Assembly: GCF_018119395.1 (NCBI RefSeq)
Contig: NZ_JAGPWD010000018.1
Span: forward strand, 1 to 64,000
DNA from: Massilia sp. ZL223
Lineage (GTDB): Bacteria; Pseudomonadota; Gammaproteobacteria; Burkholderiales; Burkholderiaceae_D
Direction: 5' to 3'
DNA: 64,000 nt
Positions 1 through 7,809 of the stretch are shown here, piece after piece. Positions within the stretch are counted from its first letter, which is position 1. Each line of letters begins with the position of its first letter. The notes under the pieces are model-generated. The model searched no databases. It saw only the letters and a list, made by a program, of their open reading frames with translations, and was not told the origin of the DNA. Both the position numbers and the translations under genes were made by a program.

Positions 1-369
1 CAGGCCGGCGGCCAGCGCATCCTGGTGGTGGAGGACAACGCAGACGCCTGTGAAGTGCTGCGCATGCTGCTCGACATCGAAGGCCACCAGGTCGACGTCG
101 CCGCCGACGGCCATGCCGGCCTGGCGCTGGCGCTGGCGGGTAACTACGACGCCATCGTATGCGATATCGGCTTGCCGGGCATCGACGGCTACGAGCTGAT
201 CGCGCGCCTGCGCGAGGGCAGCGCGGGGGCCGCGCCGCTGGCGGTGGCGCTGTCCGGCTACGGGCACGCCAGCGACCGCGAACGGGCCATCGCGGCCGGT
301 TTCGACCGCTACCTGGTCAAGCCGGTGGGGCCGGCGGCGCTGCTGGAGGCGCTCGGCGCCAGGCAGTGA
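1..369 (+). CDS. Response regulator receiver domain, C-terminal end of a longer protein (partial)
   Basis: The frame is open from base 1, so the protein begins upstream of the window; only about 122 residues are visible. They form one complete CheY-like receiver domain: the acidic pair after the first strand is in VVEDN, the phosphoacceptor aspartate is in the motif CDIGLPGIDGYEL, and the conserved lysine is in LVKPV near the end. The stop follows directly after the domain, with no output domain. This suggests the C-terminal receiver of a hybrid histidine kinase rather than a stand-alone regulator, but the upstream part would be needed to decide. It converges with the aminotransferase gene, whose stop lies only 6 bases further on. 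Confidence 0.85.
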   Translation, partial: QAGGQRILVVEDNADACEVLRMLLDIEGHQVDVAADGHAGLALALAGNYDAIVCDIGLPGIDGYELIARLREGSAGAAPLAVALSGYGHASDRERAIAAGFDRYLVKPVGPAALLEALGARQ

Positions 370-375
370 TCTTCC

Positions 376-1623
376 TCAGGCGTGGCCGAGCTGGCGCTCG
401 AGGCGCGCCAGCGCTTCCTCGATGCGTTCGTACTTGGTCGCATACGAAAAACGCACATGGCGCGCCGGCGCCGCGAAGCCGAAGTCGTCGCCCGGCACGA
501 TGGCCACATGGGCGTCGCGCAGCAGCGCCATGCTGAAGGCGGCACTGTCGGCGCGGTCGCGGTGCGCCACTTCGTGGATGTCCGCATACACGTAGAAGGC
601 GCCGTCCGGCATCACCGGCACCTGGAAGCCCAGCTCGCGCAGGCTCGGCACCAGGAAGTCGCGGCGGCGCTGGAACTCGCGCCGGCGTTCCTCGAAAATG
701 GCCAGCGCCTCCGGGTGGAAGCACGCCAGGGCCGCATGCTGGGCCACGGTAGGCGCGCAGATGAACAGGTTCTGGGCCAGCTTTTCGAAGACCGGCACCA
801 GTTCGTCCGGGACCACCAGCCAGCCCAGGCGCCAGCCCGTCATGTTGAAGTACTTGGAGAAGCTGTTGACGGTGATGACCTGGTCGCTCACGGCCAGCGC
901 GCTGAGCGGCTTGTGGTCGTAGCTCAGGCCCTGGTAGATCTCGTCGACGATGGCGAAGCCGCCGCGTGCCTGCACCGCGGCCAGCATGTCGCGCAGCTGC
1001 TGCGGCGTCATCGAGGTCCCGGTCGGGTTCGAGGGCGAGGCCACCAGCACGCCGCGCGTGCGCGCGTTCCAGCGCTCGGCCACGTGCCGGGCGCTGAGCT
1101 GGTAGCGGTCTTCGCTCGGGGAGGGCACCAGCACCGGGGTGCCGCCGAAGCTCGAGACGAAGTGGCGGTTGCACGGGTAGCAAGGATCGGGCATCAGCAC
1201 TTCGTCGCCTTCGGCCACCAGGGCGGCGCAGGCCAGCAGCAGGCCGGCCGAGGCGCCGGCCGTGACGACGATGCGGCGCGGATCGATGTCCAGGCCCTGG
1301 ACCGCCGCGTAATGGCCGGAGATCGCCTCGCGCAGCTCGCGCAGGCCGAGCGAATCGGTGTACTGGGTAACGCCGCCGCGGATCGCTTCCATGGCGGCGG
1401 ACGCCACGATGTCGGGCGCGGTGAAGTCGGGCTCGCCCACGCTCATGCTGATGACGTCGGCGCCGCCGCGTTTGAGTTCGCCGGCGGCCTTGACCATTTC
1501 CATGACGCGGAAGGGTTCGATGGCGTGGACGCGCTGGGCGACCTGGAGGGCGCGCGCGGCCTGGGAGTCGGGGGAAGTGGTGAATGACATGCTGGTGGAT
1601 TGCGTGTTGGCGAATCCAGCCAT
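376..1623 (-). CDS. PLP-dependent aminotransferase, class I/II (aspartate aminotransferase fold)
   Basis: The 415-residue product is a fold-type I aminotransferase, cytosolic, transferring amino groups between an amino acid and a 2-oxo acid. Family marks are the N-terminal segment around SVGEPDF that binds substrate, the PSNPTGT motif, DEIYQGL with the cofactor-binding aspartate and tyrosine, and SFSKYFNMTGWRLGW, where the lysine forms the Schiff base with pyridoxal phosphate and the arginine binds phosphate. A C-terminal arginine in VRFSY fits the carboxylate-binding position. The substrate cannot be read from the sequence. Neither the first ATG nor an in-frame ATG 33 bases later (1590) has a clear Shine-Dalgarno sequence, so the start is uncertain. 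It lies downstream of the peptide transporter on the same strand, but a hairpin between them suggests separate transcription. Confidence 0.9.
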   Translation of the reverse strand: MAGFANTQSTSMSFTTSPDSQAARALQVAQRVHAIEPFRVMEMVKAAGELKRGGADVISMSVGEPDFTAPDIVASAAMEAIRGGVTQYTDSLGLRELREAISGHYAAVQGLDIDPRRIVVTAGASAGLLLACAALVAEGDEVLMPDPCYPCNRHFVSSFGGTPVLVPSPSEDRYQLSARHVAERWNARTRGVLVASPSNPTGTSMTPQQLRDMLAAVQARGGFAIVDEIYQGLSYDHKPLSALAVSDQVITVNSFSKYFNMTGWRLGWLVVPDELVPVFEKLAQNLFICAPTVAQHAALACFHPEALAIFEERRREFQRRRDFLVPSLRELGFQVPVMPDGAFYVYADIHEVAHRDRADSAAFSMALLRDAHVAIVPGDDFGFAAPARHVRFSYATKYERIEEALARLERQLGHA

Positions 1624-1634
1624 CTTACAAGAAT

Positions 1635-1666
1635 GTGGGCAGGTCCGTTCGCACGGGCCTGCCCAC
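1635..1666 (-). terminator. Hairpin after the peptide transporter gene
   Basis: A nine-base perfect inverted repeat (GTGGGCAGG with CCTGCCCAC) with further inner pairing lies just past the stop of the transporter gene. On the minus strand it is followed by a weak T-rich stretch (ATTCTTGT). It probably ends the transporter transcript before the aminotransferase gene; the poor T tract makes this only moderately certain. Confidence 0.5.
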
Positions 1667-1686
1667 GGGGATGCTTACTGATGAGC

Positions 1687-3201
1687 TTATTGATGTGAAT
1701 TATGGGTAGCCGTCAGCCTGCGCATCAGCGGCAGGGCCGCCAGCGCAATGAGTGTACAAGCAATAGCCGCGATGCCCAGCTTGTTGAACAGGCTGGTGTA
1801 CACCGGCAGGGTCTGGACCGGATCGACCATGTCGCTCGGCACGGCCGCCAGGTTGGCCACCACGCCGCCCAGGTATTGCGAGATGCCCACGCCTACGTAG
1901 TAGGCGCCCATCATGAAGCCGCCCATGCGCGCCGGCACGTAGCGCGCGATCATGGCCAGGCCCAGGCCGCTCACCAGCAGTTCGCCCAGCGAATACAGGC
2001 CGTAGCCCGCGATCATGATCCAGGACGAGGTCAGGCCGTTGACGGCGAACTGGCCGGCGACGCCATAGGTGAAGAAGCCGGCGGCGACCACGGTGAAGCC
2101 GAGCGCGAACTTGGCGGCGATCGACAAGTCCTTGCCGCTCTTGCCGGCGCGGGTGTAGATCCAGGCCAGCACCGGGCTCAGGACCATGATCCAGATCGCG
2201 TTCAGCGCCTGGAACTGGGCCGGCGACCAGGTCCACAGGTGCATGCCGAACAGGGTGAACTCCAGGTCGACGTTACGCAGCGCGAACAGCGACAGCGAGG
2301 TCGACATCTGCTGGTAGAAGATGAAGAAGAACACCGTTTGCAGGGTGAGTACCAGCGCCGCCACCAGGCCGGCGCGCTCGCTCGGCTGGCTGGAACGGAT
2401 CAGGTGGAAGAAGATGCCCAGCACCACGAGGCCCGCCACATAGACGAAGGCGCGCGCCAGCGCCTGGTATTCCAGGATCACGGCGGAGGCGCCGACGGCC
2501 ACCACGGCGCCGGCCAGCACGGCCATCAGCTTGCCCATGTGCAGGGGCTGGGCGTCCGGCGGCGAGCCGATGTGGTTGACGGTATGGCGCAGCACGGTGA
2601 TGGTCATCAGGCCGATCATCATGCCCACGCTGCACACGCCGAAGGCGACGTGCCAGCCGAGCTGGTTGCCGTAGGTGGCGTTGACGTAGTCCTTGATCCA
2701 CGGGGTGGCCAGCATCGAGATGGTGGAGCCGACGTTCACCGCCATGTAGTAGATGGTAAAGGCGCTGTCGATCTTGGAATCGTCGCCTTCGTAGATCTTG
2801 CGCACCAGGTTGGCGTTATTCGGCTTGAACAGGCCGTTGCCGACCACGATCACGCCCAGCGCGGAGAAGGTGAACCAGGTATTCGTGGTGGGGACGGCCA
2901 TCAACGCATAGCCCAGGCCGAGGATGGCGCCGCCCAGCAGCACGCTGCGGCGGGTGCCCAGCACCTTGTCGCCGATCCAGCCGCCGATGGCCGGCGCCAC
3001 GTAGATCAGCGCGGCGGCCGCGCCCCATACCAGGTTGGCGCGGCTGTCCTCGAAGCCGATCCGCTGCACCATGAAATACACGATCAGCGCCTGCATGCCG
3101 TAGTAGCCGAAGCGCTCCCACAGCTCGATCAGCGCGAGCGTGAGGAAGGATCGGGTCTGGCTGGGGCCCTGGCCGACCGTTGGCGGAAGATGCCTGTCCA
3201 T
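1687..3201 (-). CDS. Proton-dependent oligopeptide transporter (POT/PTR2 family)
   Basis: The 504-residue protein is a major-facilitator-type inner membrane symporter importing di- and tripeptides with protons. The first helix carries the family signature ELWERFGYYG (the ExxER motif needed for proton coupling), followed by repeated hydrophobic segments consistent with 12 to 14 transmembrane helices along the whole length, and a GxxxGD-type loop (GGWIGDKVLG) after the second helix. Length is typical of DtpA/DtpT-like proteins. A good Shine-Dalgarno (AGGAGAC) precedes the ATG. A promoter with correct spacing lies about 50 bases upstream. The neighbouring aminotransferase could act on imported amino acids, but that link is only positional. 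Confidence 0.93.
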   Translation of the reverse strand: MDRHLPPTVGQGPSQTRSFLTLALIELWERFGYYGMQALIVYFMVQRIGFEDSRANLVWGAAAALIYVAPAIGGWIGDKVLGTRRSVLLGGAILGLGYALMAVPTTNTWFTFSALGVIVVGNGLFKPNNANLVRKIYEGDDSKIDSAFTIYYMAVNVGSTISMLATPWIKDYVNATYGNQLGWHVAFGVCSVGMMIGLMTITVLRHTVNHIGSPPDAQPLHMGKLMAVLAGAVVAVGASAVILEYQALARAFVYVAGLVVLGIFFHLIRSSQPSERAGLVAALVLTLQTVFFFIFYQQMSTSLSLFALRNVDLEFTLFGMHLWTWSPAQFQALNAIWIMVLSPVLAWIYTRAGKSGKDLSIAAKFALGFTVVAAGFFTYGVAGQFAVNGLTSSWIMIAGYGLYSLGELLVSGLGLAMIARYVPARMGGFMMGAYYVGVGISQYLGGVVANLAAVPSDMVDPVQTLPVYTSLFNKLGIAAIACTLIALAALPLMRRLTATHNSHQ

Positions 3202-3249
3202 ATGTCTCCTGAAGATGTTAGCCCGGGGTAACCCGGCAATAAAGCGGCG

Positions 3250-3278
3250 ATCCTACGCGCCTTGCCGGCAACAATCAA
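3250..3278 (-). promoter_or_regulatory. Sigma-70 type promoter of the peptide transporter gene
   Basis: On the minus strand TTGATT (3278-3273) is followed after exactly 17 bases by TAGGAT (3255-3250), placing the start of transcription near 3243 and giving a leader of about 40 bases. The spacer contains the ten-base palindrome TTGCCGGCAA (3262-3271), which could be an operator. The assignment rests on motif match and position only. Confidence 0.5.
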
Positions 3279-3344
3279 TCTTGACAAATGGTGCGCTGCG
3301 GCAGCGTGTTGCGAGAATGCGCAACTTCCTGTCCTCCGGACAGC

Positions 3345-3503
3345 TCAGCAGCAGGAGGTATTGCGGAGCACGGCCATCTCGAATCCCCGGCCGACGTTCG
3401 AGATCATGTAGCCGCCCGCACCGGGCTTGGCATAGATGCGCAAGGGGTAGCGTCGTGCGCCCAACTCGATCTCATGGTCGAGCCAGGCGCCGACCTGGCG
3501 CCA
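3345..3503 (-). pseudogene. Possible remnant of a coding sequence, no start codon
   Basis: In the gap between the transporter and the zinc-ribbon gene one minus-strand frame is open for about 52 codons between a TAA and a TGA and reads like real protein: it contains WRQVGAWLDHEIELGARRY and, further on, YMISNVGRGFEM. No ATG or GTG with a ribosome binding site opens it, so it is not an intact gene. It may be the tail of a decayed gene, or chance; I do not recognise the family. Confidence 0.25.
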
Positions 3504-3525
3504 TTATGATGGACCGGCGTCACGG

Positions 3526-4086
3526 CTACTGCTCGAACACGCAGTGCATATAGCCGTTGACGATCGCCGCCATGCGCTCCGTATTCCCGATCTGCCCGGG
3601 GTAGCGCTGCGCGACCTGGGCCTGGCACCGCTCGTCCCGTTCGTGGATGCGGGTCCGGCATTCCTGTGCGCCGAGCCGGTACTTGTTGCGCCCACAGCTT
3701 TCTTCGAGGCGGTCCGGCAGGGTGCGCAGCACGGTGGCGTCCACCTCGGACATCTTCAGCACCGCATCGGCGAAGGCCACACCGGCGCCGTCGCCGGACC
3801 GGGGCTGCTCGGCCACGGCCACGGCCTCTTCGGGTTCGGCGTTCTGCCTGCGCTGGATGGCGTAGTTCAGCCCCCAGCCCAGCACCACCAGCAGGACGAT
3901 CTTGAACAGCATGCCCAGGTCCCAGCTGTGCCTGGCGCCCGCTCCAGGTTCGCGCGCAGGCCTTTGCGGTTCGGTGGGAGGGGCGCCGAATTTGGCGTAG
4001 CAGATGCCGCAGGCGGGACATTGCCAATCCGGGTTGGCCGCATCGGCGGGCCGTACGTGGCTGCACTTTGGACAAATCACCGGCAT
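3526..4086 (-). CDS. Zinc-ribbon, single-pass membrane protein of unknown function (copy 1)
   Basis: The 186-residue protein begins with a short zinc-ribbon: cysteines at about positions 5, 8, 23 and 26 (ICPKC and CPAC), with a fifth at 29. A proline- and alanine-rich linker follows, then one hydrophobic helix (about residues 58-77, starting MLFKIVLLVVLGWGL). The remaining part carries four cysteines shared with its neighbour copy (in EESC, QECR, ERCQ and HCVF) around the motif LPDRLE. The helix would anchor it in the inner membrane with the ribbon probably on the cytoplasmic side. It is a tandem duplicate of the gene at 4196-4714, including its upstream region. Function unknown; zinc binding is inferred from the cysteine pattern only. 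Confidence 0.75.
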   Translation of the reverse strand: MPVICPKCSHVRPADAANPDWQCPACGICYAKFGAPPTEPQRPAREPGAGARHSWDLGMLFKIVLLVVLGWGLNYAIQRRQNAEPEEAVAVAEQPRSGDGAGVAFADAVLKMSEVDATVLRTLPDRLEESCGRNKYRLGAQECRTRIHERDERCQAQVAQRYPGQIGNTERMAAIVNGYMHCVFEQ

Positions 4087-4195
4087 TGCCTGGGGCTCCC
4101 TGCTGTCAAAACCGCAAGTGTAGCGGCATTTGCCTAGGGGAAATTCCGCGCATTGTCACGCGGGCCCGGCTGGGCAAAGGCCCGGTATGTCGCGA

Positions 4196-4714
4196 CTAGG
4201 TCCCGAAAACGCAGTCCTGGTAGGCGTGGACGATCACCGCCATGCGATCGAACCCCCCGGCTTCCCGTGGGTAGGCCTGCGCGACATGCGCGACGCACGC
4301 GCCGCCCCGTTCATGCAGGCGGGCACGGCATTCCTGCTGGCTGAACGCGTCCTTGGTGCGCTCGCAGGCTGCTTCGAGGCGGTCCGGCATGCTGCGCAGC
4401 AGGTGCGCCTCCTGCTGGGGCATGTGCAGCATCGCGGCGGGCGGGGCGCTGGCCTCCTGGGAAGCGAGGATCTGCCTGTGCTTGATGGCCTGATTCAGGC
4501 CCCATGCCAGCGCCGCCAGCACAACGATCTTGAACACCGTGCCCGGCGCCGGGCCGCGCCGCAGGCCAGCCAGCAAATGGCGAGCGGGATGCGATGGAGC
4601 GGCGGCACGGCGCTCGAACCCGGCGTAGCGGACGACGCAGGCGGGACATTGGCAATCCGGAATGACCGCGTCGAGTGAGCGCATATGGCTGCATTTCGGA
4701 TATCTCACGGCCAT
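4196..4714 (-). CDS. Degenerate zinc-ribbon membrane protein (copy 2)
   Basis: This 172-residue protein is paralogous to its neighbour over the whole length: same ribbon, linker, single hydrophobic helix (TVFKIVVLAALAWGL) and cysteine-containing C-terminal part with LRSMPDRLE and DCVF. The ribbon is damaged: the first cysteine is replaced by tyrosine (RYPKC at residues 4-8) and the residue matching cysteine 29 is arginine, while new cysteines appear around 21. It therefore may no longer bind zinc in the usual way. The four C-terminal cysteines are kept, which suggests that this part is what selection preserves. It is transcribed after the same type of upstream sequence (TACACT and a nearby AGGGAG-like site) as copy 1 has. 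Confidence 0.7.
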   Translation of the reverse strand: MAVRYPKCSHMRSLDAVIPDCQCPACVVRYAGFERRAAAPSHPARHLLAGLRRGPAPGTVFKIVVLAALAWGLNQAIKHRQILASQEASAPPAAMLHMPQQEAHLLRSMPDRLEAACERTKDAFSQQECRARLHERGGACVAHVAQAYPREAGGFDRMAVIVHAYQDCVFGT

Positions 4715-4907
4715 TGCTGTTGCTCCCTGCTTTCAAAAACAGCGAGTGTAGCCGCATTTGTTATGTGGAAATTTCGTCAATTTGTCACGAGCTGTAACAA
4801 CATTGTCGAGTTGTTTATGCGAATCGGCTGCCGTGCCCGCCTCTGTGTCTGTAGTCAGCGCGTTATACTGGACTCGCCGCTTTCATGACCCATCCCTGCA
4901 GGAATGC

Positions 4908-7631
4908 ATGAACCAGCAACCCGACAAGGCAATGTCGGCCGGCGCCCGGATCGGCAGCGGGGCGCTCGGCCACCTGCGTCCCTTCCTGGCCTTCCTGCGC
5001 CAGCGCTTGTCGCTGCTGCTCGTGTGGCCGGCGCTCGCGCTGGCGGCCGCCATTGTCCTGTGGGGCTATGTGTTGTTCGACCTCGAGCATGAACGGATCG
5101 ACCGCCAGGCCGAGCTGGAGCAGCAGGTCGACGCCTACGCGCGCAGCTACGTCATCCGCACGCGGCGCTCGATCGGCGATACCGACCGGCTGTTGCTGCT
5201 GCTGCGCCACCAGTGGGCGAGCTCGGGACACCGGATGGACCTGGCCGGCACCATCGAGACGGGGATATTTTCCAGGCAGTATATTGCCGCGGTCGCCCTG
5301 ATCGACCGCTTTGGCGGCATCGTCACCAGCACCCATCCGCAGGCGGTCGGCATGTATGTCGGCGACCAGGCCTATTTCGTCGAACAGCAGCGCGCCGCCG
5401 GCGACAAGCTGTACCTGAGCGGACCGCTGGACGGGCGGCTGTCGAAGCGCGAAGTCATCGCTTTCTCGCGTCCGCTGCTGGCGCCGGACGGCCAGTTCGA
5501 AGGCGTCGTACTGATTTCCGTATCCCCGTCGTTCTTCACCCAGCACTACGCCGAACCGATCCTGCGCGAGTTCGGCATGGTCGGCCTGACGCGGATCGAT
5601 GGCGCGGTGGTGGCGACCCGCAGTGGCAATGCGGTGCATTCCTTCCGCGCGCCTTTCCTGCGCACGGCCATGCCGGCCGAGGCCGCGGGCGTCCGCCGCG
5701 TCGGCGGCCAGGACTGGTTTGCCGACGGGCGCAGCCGCGTGCTGGGCTGGCGGAGCTTTCCCGACCTGGGTCTGGTCGGCATCGTCGGCGTCGACGAATA
5801 CTCGGCCATGGCGCCCTACCGGGAGCACCGCCAAAGCGCCATCGGCGGCGCATGGTGGAATACCGCATGGATCGTGCTGGTCACGCTGCTGGTCACCAGC
5901 TTCTATGTGCACGCCAAGTGGAGGCGCTACCAGATGGAGGCGATCCGCTCCACCTACCGTCTCGCGACCGAGGAGGCGGGAGAAGGATTCTTCATCAACC
6001 GCCCGGTGCGCGACGCTCAAGGGGTGGTCCGGGATTTCGAGATCGCCGACTGCAATCATTTTGGGGCCGACATGTTCGGGAAGCGCCCGCAGGAACTGAT
6101 CGGGCACCGGCTGTCCGAGTTCTACCAGGGCGAGCTGTTCGACGCGGCCTGCGCGCGCCTGTGCCAGGCGCTCGACACCGGCATGTACGACCGCGAGCTC
6201 GAGGTGCACGCCGGCCCGGACCAGCTCCTGCGGGCGCGCTGGATCCGCTACAAGGCGGTGCGGGCCGGCGGCGACCTGGCGGTCACGATCCGCGACATCA
6301 GCGAGAGCAAGGCCCACCTGACCGAGCTGGAACGGCGCAGCAACGCGGATGAGCTCACCGGCCTGCCGAACCGCTACTGGATCCAGCAGTTCCTGCCCAA
6401 GGCGATCGAGCGTGCGCAGGCGGCCGGGCAGGGACTGGCGGTGCTGTTCATCGACCTGGACGGCTTCAAGACCGTCAACGACGCGCTCGGGCACGCGGCA
6501 GGCGACGAACTGCTGCGCACCGTCGGCAAGCGCCTCAAGACCGCGGTGCGCCCGCGCGACCACGTGGTGCGCCTGGGCGGCGACGAGTTCGTGGTGGTGC
6601 TGGAGCAGACCGGCGGCCCGGCCGACGTGGAGCAGGTGGCCGGCCGGGTGCTGGGCGCCTTCCGCGATGGCTTCCACCTGCAGCGCAGCACCCATGTGCT
6701 CAACGCCTCGATCGGGATCAGCCTGTTCCCGGAACATGGCGGCGATGCGGAAACCCTGCTCAAGCATGCGGACATCGCGATGTATTCGGTCAAGACCGAG
6801 GGCAAGGGACAGTACCGCTTCTTCCAGTCGCGCTTCTACGAGGCGATCCGCACCCGCCTGGAGACCGAGATGGAGATGCGGCGCGCGCTCGACCAGCACC
6901 AGTTCGTGGTGCACTACCAGCCGCGCGTGGACCTGAGCGCGGGGACGGCGTCGAGCATGGAGGCGCTGGTGCGCTGGGAGCGTCCGGGCAAGGAACTGAT
7001 CGGGCCGGACCGCTTCATCCCCCTGGCGGAAGAGACCGGCCTGATCGTGCGGCTGGGCGAGCAGGTGGTCGACAGCGTGTGCCGCCAGCTGGCCCACTGG
7101 GCCCGCAATGGCGCGGTGCTGGTGCCGGTGTCGGTCAACGTCTCGCCGCGCCAGTTCAGCCAGTGCGACATCCTGGCGCTGTTCCGCGATGCGATCGCGC
7201 GCCACGGCATCGATCCGGCGCTGCTGGAGATCGAACTCACCGAGTCGTCGATGATGCAGGAGGGGATCGGAGAGTCTGAGGTGTTCGGCGCGCTGCGCGA
7301 GCTGGGCATCAAGCTGTGCATCGACGATTTCGGCACCGGCTATTCCTCGCTGTCCCAGCTCCAGCGGCTGCGCTTCGACGTGCTCAAGATCGACCGCGCC
7401 TTCGTGCTGCGCATCGAGCATCCGGAGGGCGACACCCTGATCGCGTCGATGATCGCGATGGCGCATGCGCTGGGCATGCGCGTGGTGGCGGAGGGCGTGG
7501 AGAACCAGAGGCAGATGCAGCTGCTCCAGACCCTGGGCTGCGACGAAGGCCAGGGCTACTTCTTCTCGCGGCCGGTGCCGCCCGGGGAGACCCAGCCGGT
7601 GGGAAGGCGCGCCTTCCAGCCAGCACGATAG
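4908..7631 (+). CDS. Membrane-bound sensor diguanylate cyclase/phosphodiesterase (periplasmic sensor, PAS, GGDEF, EAL)
   Basis: The 907-residue protein makes or breaks cyclic-di-GMP at the inner membrane. A first helix (about 36-57) and a second (about 318-336) bracket a periplasmic region of about 260 residues that resembles Cache/PDC sensors. A PAS-like segment (about 350-465) follows, then a GGDEF domain with intact GGDEF at 557-561 and the inhibitory RxxD site (RPRD, 548-551) five residues before it. The EAL domain has EAL at 685-687 and keeps NVSPRQF, the DDFGTG loop, LKIDR, AEGVE and the late glutamine, so both activities look possible. The ATG at 4908 is preferred over an in-frame ATG 150 bases upstream, because the added residues look non-coding. 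The gene stands alone. The ligand is unknown. Confidence 0.92.
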   Translation: MNQQPDKAMSAGARIGSGALGHLRPFLAFLRQRLSLLLVWPALALAAAIVLWGYVLFDLEHERIDRQAELEQQVDAYARSYVIRTRRSIGDTDRLLLLLRHQWASSGHRMDLAGTIETGIFSRQYIAAVALIDRFGGIVTSTHPQAVGMYVGDQAYFVEQQRAAGDKLYLSGPLDGRLSKREVIAFSRPLLAPDGQFEGVVLISVSPSFFTQHYAEPILREFGMVGLTRIDGAVVATRSGNAVHSFRAPFLRTAMPAEAAGVRRVGGQDWFADGRSRVLGWRSFPDLGLVGIVGVDEYSAMAPYREHRQSAIGGAWWNTAWIVLVTLLVTSFYVHAKWRRYQMEAIRSTYRLATEEAGEGFFINRPVRDAQGVVRDFEIADCNHFGADMFGKRPQELIGHRLSEFYQGELFDAACARLCQALDTGMYDRELEVHAGPDQLLRARWIRYKAVRAGGDLAVTIRDISESKAHLTELERRSNADELTGLPNRYWIQQFLPKAIERAQAAGQGLAVLFIDLDGFKTVNDALGHAAGDELLRTVGKRLKTAVRPRDHVVRLGGDEFVVVLEQTGGPADVEQVAGRVLGAFRDGFHLQRSTHVLNASIGISLFPEHGGDAETLLKHADIAMYSVKTEGKGQYRFFQSRFYEAIRTRLETEMEMRRALDQHQFVVHYQPRVDLSAGTASSMEALVRWERPGKELIGPDRFIPLAEETGLIVRLGEQVVDSVCRQLAHWARNGAVLVPVSVNVSPRQFSQCDILALFRDAIARHGIDPALLEIELTESSMMQEGIGESEVFGALRELGIKLCIDDFGTGYSSLSQLQRLRFDVLKIDRAFVLRIEHPEGDTLIASMIAMAHALGMRVVAEGVENQRQMQLLQTLGCDEGQGYFFSRPVPPGETQPVGRRAFQPAR

Positions 7632-7809
7632 GATCGGTGTCCATGTTACCGGATTACAGCTGTATGGACGCTGAGCCTTGCCGCACTAGCCGGTATGCGC
7701 GCTCCGATGAAACAAAACTACATCGCGTGCCTGGTTTTGTGTCATGCTCTCACTTGCGGCCGGGTAGCCCGCCGCCTGTTCACGACAACCAGAACAACGA
7801 CTACAACCC

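Larger units (their letters stand above)
3202..3525. other. Intergenic stretch between the peptide transporter and the zinc-ribbon gene
   Basis: About 320 bases. It holds the transporter promoter and leader at the low end and the possible decayed coding fragment (3345-3503) at the high end. Nothing else such as a terminator, tRNA or long repeat is evident. Confidence 0.6.

Noticed and set aside
4758..4907. N-terminal extension of the GGDEF-EAL protein
   Set aside because: The 50 added residues look non-coding and overlap a control region; the ATG at 4908 is directly before a normal N-terminus.
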